From: Spirochaetaceae bacterium
GTDB taxonomy: Bacteria; Spirochaetota; Spirochaetia; Treponematales; Breznakiellaceae
NCBI GenBank assembly: GCA_031277165.1
Contig: JAISLT010000070.1
Location: 1-36,599 of the forward strand
DNA length: 36,599 nt
Direction of reading: 5' to 3'
Shown: positions 31,805 to 36,599 of the stretch, piece after piece
Numbering within the stretch: the stretch's first letter is position 1
How the letters are laid out: every line of letters starts with the position of its first letter
The notes under the pieces: generated by a model
The model's database searches: none
The model's input: only the letters and a program-made list of their open reading frames with translations
Told to the model about the DNA's origin: nothing
Translations under genes and position numbers: made by a program

Positions 31805-31832
31805 CTGCGAATGAACCACCGGACGGAAGGCT

Positions 31833-32879
31833 GTGGCAATTTTTTCAAAAAAACATCTGTTTATTATTAATCCCCGATCCTTTATTGGCCCCAGGGATAT
31901 TAACCGGGTTATCGCCGAAATAGTCCGCTGTTTTGACGGACCCCAGGCGGCCCGAAGAATTTCCGGCGACACCCTGCCGGAACTGCCGGATCAGTATCCC
32001 GCCGCCAGTCCCTATGCGATCCATGTTTCCCGTTTTCCCCGGGAGGCGATCATTATTATACGGAAGTACACAGCCCTGACAAAGATGCCGGTACGGGTCT
32101 ATGCCATAGGCGGAAACGGAGTGGTTTTTTCATGCCTTAACGGAATTGTGGGGCTCCCCGGCGTAGAACTGGCGGTGGTTCCCTACGGAACCGGCAGCGA
32201 TTTTGTTCAGGCCCTGGGGGGAAGGGAATTTATTCCCCAGATGCGGAGCATCCAGGGCCAGATAGAGGCGCCGGCAATTCCCGCGGACATCATCGACGGC
32301 GGCAACATCTATGCCCTTAACTCCTGTGCCGTGGGATTCGAGGCCATGGCTTTCCTTAACTCCTACCCCATACTCCAGGCGCTCTGGAAACTCCGGCGCC
32401 GCTCCCCGGCGCTTACCGAAATGATCTTGAGAATCGCCGGGGTGGCGGTGGTATTCGACAAGGAGGTCATGGAACACCAGTACCGGGTCCGGATGGATGA
32501 TGAAGAAATCGAAGGGCCCATGCCCCTGATCCATATTGCCAACACTCCGGGGTACCCCGTAAACAAAAGCGTTATCCCCGAAGCCGTGCCGGACGACGGC
32601 CTTCTGGACATGCTGGTCTACCGGAACTCCTCCCCGTTAAAATGCCTTCGGTATATGCCGGCGTACCTTAGGGGGCAGCACGGAAAACGCCCCCAGGTTA
32701 TTACCTACCGGCGGGTCCGGTCCGTTTCGGTAAATTCCGACCGGCCCTTCTGCATTGGCATGGACGGGGAAGTTTTCTTTGACACTTCCTTTAACATCCG
32801 GGTAATTCCCCAGGCGATACGGATCGCCTCCGTCGGCGGAAGGCCCTTTAAAAACAGAGGTCCGGATTATGGGGGCTAA
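31833..32879 (+). CDS. Diacylglycerol/lipid kinase family protein, atypical motif
   Basis: Members of this family phosphorylate diacylglycerol or related lipids with ATP. The 348-residue protein has the family order: an N-terminal strand LFIINPRS (phosphate-loop-like), AIGGNGVVFSCLNGI, VVPYGTGSDF, a middle beta domain with ALNSCAVGFEAMAF, and the C-terminal catalytic-region motif PDDGLLDMLVYR. In standard members the first glycine motif is GGDGT and the second GTGNDF; here the Asp is Asn and Ser replaces Asn. This could change activity or substrate. The start is GTG 31833 with GGAAGG close upstream (short spacing). The 3' end overlaps the kinase gene by 11 bp. Confidence 0.82.
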   Translation: MAIFSKKHLFIINPRSFIGPRDINRVIAEIVRCFDGPQAARRISGDTLPELPDQYPAASPYAIHVSRFPREAIIIIRKYTALTKMPVRVYAIGGNGVVFSCLNGIVGLPGVELAVVPYGTGSDFVQALGGREFIPQMRSIQGQIEAPAIPADIIDGGNIYALNSCAVGFEAMAFLNSYPILQALWKLRRRSPALTEMILRIAGVAVVFDKEVMEHQYRVRMDDEEIEGPMPLIHIANTPGYPVNKSVIPEAVPDDGLLDMLVYRNSSPLKCLRYMPAYLRGQHGKRPQVITYRRVRSVSVNSDRPFCIGMDGEVFFDTSFNIRVIPQAIRIASVGGRPFKNRGPDYGG

Positions 32880-35652
32880 TCCGGCGGTCCGTTTCGACAG
32901 GGCCAGAGAGTTCCGGTATTACACCATCGCAAATTTTATTGTATTTGCCGGGGTGGTTTTGTATATCCTGGTCCGGCTTCGGGATGCGGTGCAGACGGAG
33001 CATATTTCACAGTTCCATCTGGCGGCGATCATGGGGGCCGCCGCGATCCTGCTTATGTTTATTATCCAAGTTCCCCTGAAGAGGGTTCTGGATGCGGCCT
33101 TTTTTTGCCCCCTCATGCTTTATGTGATCTTTAACACCGTGGTCCTTTTGAACCAGGAGGGCCGGTATTTTTTTACGGTCTATCTGGGAACCTGCTGTAT
33201 CGCCACGGTTTACAATAACCGCCGGCGGCTGGGGCAGTACCTTCTTGTGACCAATATCATCAACATTATTCTTATGTACTTCCGTATACCCCTGTCATCG
33301 CCGGGCTGGCGCGCCCCCTATTCGGAACTCATTGTTCATGGGGCGGTTGTTATCTTCTCGTCCATCCTTCTGTATCTTATTGTCCGTTTTGTTACCCACC
33401 GGGGATCGGAAACGGTCCGGACCACCGATACCTTTATGACCCTGATGGATGTAACCTCCATGATGATAGTCATCGTGGACGAACTTAACTGCATTACCCA
33501 GATCAGCAAAAGCATGGCGACCTTTGCCCGTATTGAACATCCGGCCCTGGCCCTGGGCCGTCCGGTGATGGATCTTTTCCGCAACATGGACGTAAAACTG
33601 ATGATAGGCGAGATGCTTATTTCGGAGGAGTCCGTCACAGCCGTAAAGGAGATCGAAATAAACGGAGAAAAGCGGCATTTCGCCATTGCGAGCAATAAAC
33701 TGGGGGATCAGGCCGGCCGGTTTATCTACCTGGACGATGTAACCGTTATCGATCAGGCCCGGATAGATGCGGAGCAGGCCACGGTGGCAAAGAGCCGGTT
33801 CCTGGCCACCATGAGCCACGAAATCCGCACCCCCATGAACGCCATCATCGGCATGAGCGATCTAATGCCCACGGAAAATCTTTCCCCCCTCCAAAAGGGG
33901 TATTTTGAGGACATTAAACGGATGTCCAAATCCCTCCTGACCATCATCAACGATATTCTGGATTTTTCCAAAATCGAAGCGGGAAAATTTGAACTGGTGC
34001 CGGTGCATTACAACATCCACAACCTATTTGATAATATCGCATCGATGTGTGAATTTATTGCCCGGGGAAAAAACCTGGAGTTTAGGCGGAACTTTGATGC
34101 GTCGATGCCGCAGATCCTCTACGGCGACGAGATCCGGGTACGGCAGATCCTTACCAATATCGTAAATAACGCGGTAAAATACACCAAGGAAGGGTATGTT
34201 TCCTTTAGGGTTTTCCGGGGAAAACCAAAGGATGGGGGAACCGGCGGTGTCGAATACCTGGCCGCGGAAATCAAGGATTCGGGGATCGGCATAAAGGCCC
34301 AGAACATCCCCAAACTCTTCGGCAGCTTCCAGCAGTTCGACGCCCAACGAAACCGGGGCATCATGGGAACCGGCCTGGGGCTGGCGATTACCAAAAACCT
34401 TGTTTTTCTTATGGACGGCCGCATCGAAGTCGAAAGCGTGTATGGGTCCGGTTCCACCTTTACCGTGTACCTGCCCTTGATCCCCGGGGACCCCGCCAAG
34501 GTAGAAAGGACCGAAAACATCCCCTTGGTAATCGCCAAGGAAGGGGTCCGGGTGCTGGTGGTGGACGATGTACCGGTAAATTTGACGGTGGCCCTGGGGT
34601 TCCTTACGAGGCATCATATCAACGCCGAAACTGCCTCCGGCGGCTTTGAGGCGATAGAAAAAATAAGGGCCGGCGTGGAAAGCGGCCGGCCCTATGACCT
34701 TGTTTTTATGGACCACATGATGCCCGATCTGGATGGGACCGAGGCAACAAAACGGCTTCGCACCCTGGGAGAAAGGGGAGATTCCGTTTACTGGTTTATT
34801 CCCATTGTGGCCCTTTCCGCCAACGCGGTACAGGGGGCGGAGGAAACCTTCCTTGCCTGCGGCATGAACGGCTTTGTTTCAAAACCCATAGAACCGGCGG
34901 CGCTGAACGCGGCGCTGAAGAAATTTTTACCGGAAGACAAATACACCCTGGCGGACCCCAAAGTCCCGGAGGGCAAAGAACCGGCCAAGCAGGAACGGGG
35001 CCTTAGGGAAGAACTGGCAAAAATCGCCGGGCTGGATACAGCCCAGGGACTGCATTATGCCGCGGAAAATTTTGAAACCTATGCAGAGACATTAAAACAG
35101 TTCTCTGCGGGGGTAGACAGGGGCCTTGCCATTATCAGGCAAAGCCTTGCCAGAGAAGACTGGAAACCCTATACTGTGCAGGTCCACGCATACAAGGGGA
35201 TCTGCGCCACCATTGGGGCCCGGACCATTTCAGAGCAGGCCAAAAAGCTGGAAACCGCTTCAAAGGGGGATGATAAATCCGCCTGTGCGGCGGAAACCGA
35301 AGCTTTTTGTGCCGCCCTGTCGGATTTTAACCGGGCCCTCCGGGGAACTTCGCTTTTTGCCCGGGGGTCCCGGGAGGAAAAAAAAGAAATCAGCCCGGCG
35401 GAGATGGCGGAAAAGCTTAGGGAATTTGCCTGCGCCTGCGAGGAAGGCCATGCCGCCCGGATCGATGCCGCGGTAAAATCGCTGGAGGGCCTGCGCCTGG
35501 CCCCCGGCCCCGGCGGCGGGAAAATCCCCGGAGCTTCCGGTTTGGAGAAAGCCCTGGCGGAAGCCCTTGATCTGGCCAGAACCATGGATTACGACGAGGC
35601 CGAAGAAAAGGCCCGGAAAATAAAAATACAGCTGGAACAGGAAAGAACATAA
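32869..35652 (+). CDS. Hybrid sensor histidine kinase with REC and HPt domains
   Basis: The 927-residue protein has about six N-terminal membrane segments (about 20-185) with little periplasmic sequence and a PAS-like region (195-295). A HisKA domain follows with phospho-acceptor His317 in SHEIRTPMNAIIG, then a HATPase domain with GDEIRVRQILTNIVNNAVKYT and GTGLGLAI. Next are a receiver domain with Asp615 (FMDHMMPDLDG) and a C-terminal HPt domain with His773 in VHAYKGICATIGA. This is a complete internal phosphorelay (His-Asp-His) that needs a separate receiver as output; the stand-alone receiver 13 bp downstream is the obvious partner. A membrane-integral sensor of this form may sense lipid state, which fits the overlapping lipid kinase, but this is inference. 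ATG 32869 has AGAGG upstream. Confidence 0.93.
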   Translation: MGANPAVRFDRAREFRYYTIANFIVFAGVVLYILVRLRDAVQTEHISQFHLAAIMGAAAILLMFIIQVPLKRVLDAAFFCPLMLYVIFNTVVLLNQEGRYFFTVYLGTCCIATVYNNRRRLGQYLLVTNIINIILMYFRIPLSSPGWRAPYSELIVHGAVVIFSSILLYLIVRFVTHRGSETVRTTDTFMTLMDVTSMMIVIVDELNCITQISKSMATFARIEHPALALGRPVMDLFRNMDVKLMIGEMLISEESVTAVKEIEINGEKRHFAIASNKLGDQAGRFIYLDDVTVIDQARIDAEQATVAKSRFLATMSHEIRTPMNAIIGMSDLMPTENLSPLQKGYFEDIKRMSKSLLTIINDILDFSKIEAGKFELVPVHYNIHNLFDNIASMCEFIARGKNLEFRRNFDASMPQILYGDEIRVRQILTNIVNNAVKYTKEGYVSFRVFRGKPKDGGTGGVEYLAAEIKDSGIGIKAQNIPKLFGSFQQFDAQRNRGIMGTGLGLAITKNLVFLMDGRIEVESVYGSGSTFTVYLPLIPGDPAKVERTENIPLVIAKEGVRVLVVDDVPVNLTVALGFLTRHHINAETASGGFEAIEKIRAGVESGRPYDLVFMDHMMPDLDGTEATKRLRTLGERGDSVYWFIPIVALSANAVQGAEETFLACGMNGFVSKPIEPAALNAALKKFLPEDKYTLADPKVPEGKEPAKQERGLREELAKIAGLDTAQGLHYAAENFETYAETLKQFSAGVDRGLAIIRQSLAREDWKPYTVQVHAYKGICATIGARTISEQAKKLETASKGDDKSACAAETEAFCAALSDFNRALRGTSLFARGSREEKKEISPAEMAEKLREFACACEEGHAARIDAAVKSLEGLRLAPGPGGGKIPGASGLEKALAEALDLARTMDYDEAEEKARKIKIQLEQERT

Positions 35653-35665
35653 AAAAGGAGATGTG

Positions 35666-36028
35666 ATGAAAAAGATTTTAGCGGTGGATGATCAGATAGA
35701 AATTATCACTATTATCTCGAATTTTCTTAAGGGAAAGTACGCGGTCTACCCCGCAAAAACAACGGCCAGGGCCTTCTCGCTGCTTCATACCACCAAGTTT
35801 GATCTTATTCTGCTTGACATTCTAATGCCCGGCATGAACGGCATAGAATTTCTTGAGTACATAAAAAGGCAGATTTGGTACGAAAACACCCCGGTGATCT
35901 TTGTGTCCTCCGAATCGGACCTTGACACGGTTTCCCAGGCTGTCCACCTTGGGGCGGGGGGCTATATAAAAAAACCCATTGAAAAGGATATCCTGCTTAC
36001 AAAAATTCAAGCGGTAATCGGGGAATGA
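35666..36028 (+). CDS. Stand-alone response regulator receiver protein
   Basis: The 120-residue protein is a single CheY-like receiver domain with acidic pocket Asp8-Asp9, phospho-acceptor Asp51 (LILLDILMPGMNG), VSSES at the switch Ser/Thr position and Lys in GYIKKPIEK. It has no output domain, so it acts by protein interaction or as a phosphate shuttle. AAGGAG lies five bases before ATG 35666; GTG 35663 is less likely. It lies 13 bp after the hybrid kinase and is probably phosphorylated by its HPt domain. Confidence 0.93.
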   Translation: MKKILAVDDQIEIITIISNFLKGKYAVYPAKTTARAFSLLHTTKFDLILLDILMPGMNGIEFLEYIKRQIWYENTPVIFVSSESDLDTVSQAVHLGAGGYIKKPIEKDILLTKIQAVIGE

Positions 36029-36409
36029 GCCCGGGGCTGTAAAAGAAATACAAAAACAGCTGGTTTTGAGTCGCCGGCGGGGTAATTTTTGGGTCTTGTG
36101 ACAGGGCGCGCCTGGAAATGAGGTGGCATTAGTACCGGCGGTCTTGTTATTGAATACACAGGTATATTCAGGGGATAACGATATCAGCCCATGGCATGTT
36201 ACAAATGTAACCGAAAAACAAGCGCTTCTTGTGAAGAACAATGAGCCTCCCCGGAGCAGAGCTCCGGGGTATTAAACCAGACTTTCGAATAAAGACTTGA
36301 TATAATTAAACCTCAGTTCTCTCGCTTTTTTTACATTATTACCATCTAATAGCTGTATATTCGTCTGATAGATATTTGTCAATCCTCGCATTGAGGGTTA
36401 CATATCAGT
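36029..36409. other. 381-bp gap with repeat hairpin, palindromes and a possible ORF remnant
   Basis: No complete gene is supported. A frame from GTG 36123 to TAA 36275 reads about 50 residues (ALVPAVLLLNTQVYSGDNDI, then SPWHVTNVTEKQALLV) and ends inside the repeat hairpin, so it may be a truncated secreted protein. A palindrome GTTACA-AA-TGTAAC lies at 36198-36211. A TATAAT occurs at 36300-36305 without a good -35. AATCCTC-GCATT-GAGGGTT (36381-36397) lies just before the XRE gene and could be its operator. Confidence 0.4.
36249..36296 (+). repeat. Perfect 9-bp hairpin plus GGGGTATTARACC repeat
   Basis: CCCCGGAGC-AGA-GCTCCGGGG (36249-36269) is a perfect hairpin whose 3' arm runs into GGGGTATTAAACCAGAC and then TTTCGAATAAAGAC. 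The tail resembles the complement of 11300-11333 (GGGGTATTAGACCCCAC then GGCGAATAAAGTC) and 7855-7880. This is the most complete copy of the family in the window. Confidence 0.65.
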
Positions 36410-36599
36410 ATGGCAAAACAATTCCGGGGTGACGATATCCGGGAAATCTTTAGCAGAAATGTAAAGCTTTTCCGGGCCAGGAAAAAACTTTCACAGTTTG
36501 CCCTTTCCAATATAGCAGGCCTTGCCCACAATTTTGTCAACGATATTGAGCACCGGAAAAAGTGGGTATCCCCCGAAACCATCGCAAAACTGGCGGCGG
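36410..36599 (+). CDS. XRE-family helix-turn-helix regulator, N-terminal part (cut by window edge)
   Basis: The first 63 residues are visible (MAKQFRGDDIREIFSRNVKL, then FRARKKLSQFALSNIAGLAH). The segment LRARKKLSQ-type helix 1, FALSNIAGLA and FVNDIEHRKKWVSPETIAKLA match the Cro/C1-type helix-turn-helix with the recognition helix around NFVNDIEHRK. The protein continues beyond the window. ATG 36410 has no strong ribosome-binding site. A near-palindrome at 36381-36397 just upstream could serve autoregulation. Confidence 0.8.
   Translation, partial: MAKQFRGDDIREIFSRNVKLFRARKKLSQFALSNIAGLAHNFVNDIEHRKKWVSPETIAKLAA

Larger units (their letters stand above)
31528..31832. other. 305-bp gap: hairpins, short repeats and leader of the lipid kinase operon
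   Basis: No gene is supported. In order it holds a possible terminator hairpin for the lipoprotein gene (31528-31555), an 11-bp direct repeat CGGCGGTGCTG (31549-31559 and 31567-31577) and a promoter (31585-31613). Then come a CCCCGC...GCGGGG hairpin (31620-31639) followed by TATCA, and a 109-bp unit with 11-bp inverted ends (31696-31804). Confidence 0.5.

Noticed and set aside
36298-36305. Promoter at TATAAT 36300
   Set aside because: No acceptable -35 hexamer at 16-18 bp upstream, so it is not listed as a promoter.

Overview
The window is a GC-rich bacterial chromosome segment with mostly housekeeping and envelope genes. The gene set suggests a spirochaete, most likely a treponeme of the termite-gut or Breznakiella type. 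The clues are the tandem FecR/outer-membrane-barrel genes behind a class III cyclase, SPOR/RlpA proteins, an NfeD-FloA pair, abundant hybrid two-component signalling and frequent TTG starts. This assignment is inferred from gene content only; there is no rRNA gene or other phylogenetic marker that I could compare.

Layout. (1) 1-5 kb, plus strand: the C-terminal end of a beta-barrel protein, gpsA, ffh, then a DUF432-like gene paired with a MscS channel. (2) 5-11.1 kb, plus strand: ftsH, an AT-richer secreted orphan, an intergenic stretch of about 400 bp full of short hairpins, then an NfeD-type membrane protease, floA and a small proline-rich membrane-anchored protein. (3) 11.1-11.7 kb: a repeat-dense island with a near-perfect palindrome, a 535-bp unit bounded by 15-bp inverted repeats, and inside it a GxxExxY gene that has lost its middle. 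(4) 11.7-20.0 kb, minus strand: larE-larC-larB and a nickel ECF transporter (nikMN-nikQ-nikO), followed by ruvA-ruvB-queA. A Fur-family regulator is divergent from larE across a structured 250-bp intergenic region that also holds a tRNA-like remnant. (5) 20.7-27.1 kb, minus strand: an overlapping three-gene operon of adenylate/guanylate cyclase, a FecR-domain protein with many repeats, and a two-module beta-barrel protein. (6) 27.4-31.5 kb, plus strand: uvrB, an RlpA-like lytic transglycosylase with a SPOR domain, and a lipoprotein. (7) 31.5-36.6 kb, plus strand: a good promoter with a repeat-containing leader, then a lipid kinase, a hybrid histidine kinase with REC and HPt domains, a stand-alone receiver, another repeat-bearing gap and the start of an XRE regulator.

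How the genes work together. The clearest functional unit is nickel: LarB, LarC and LarE are the enzymes for the nickel-pincer nucleotide cofactor, and NikMNQO would import the metal. The apoenzyme LarA is not in the window. The second unit is signalling at the envelope: cyclase-FecR-barrel, and lipid kinase-hybrid kinase-receiver, each translationally coupled by gene overlaps.

The most unusual non-coding signal is a set of short dispersed repeats in the gaps. One has the core GGGGTATTARACC, often next to a hairpin. Another has palindromic ends of the type CTAGCAG...CTCCTAG, and in several cases its CTAG supplies or abuts the TAG stop codon of a gene.
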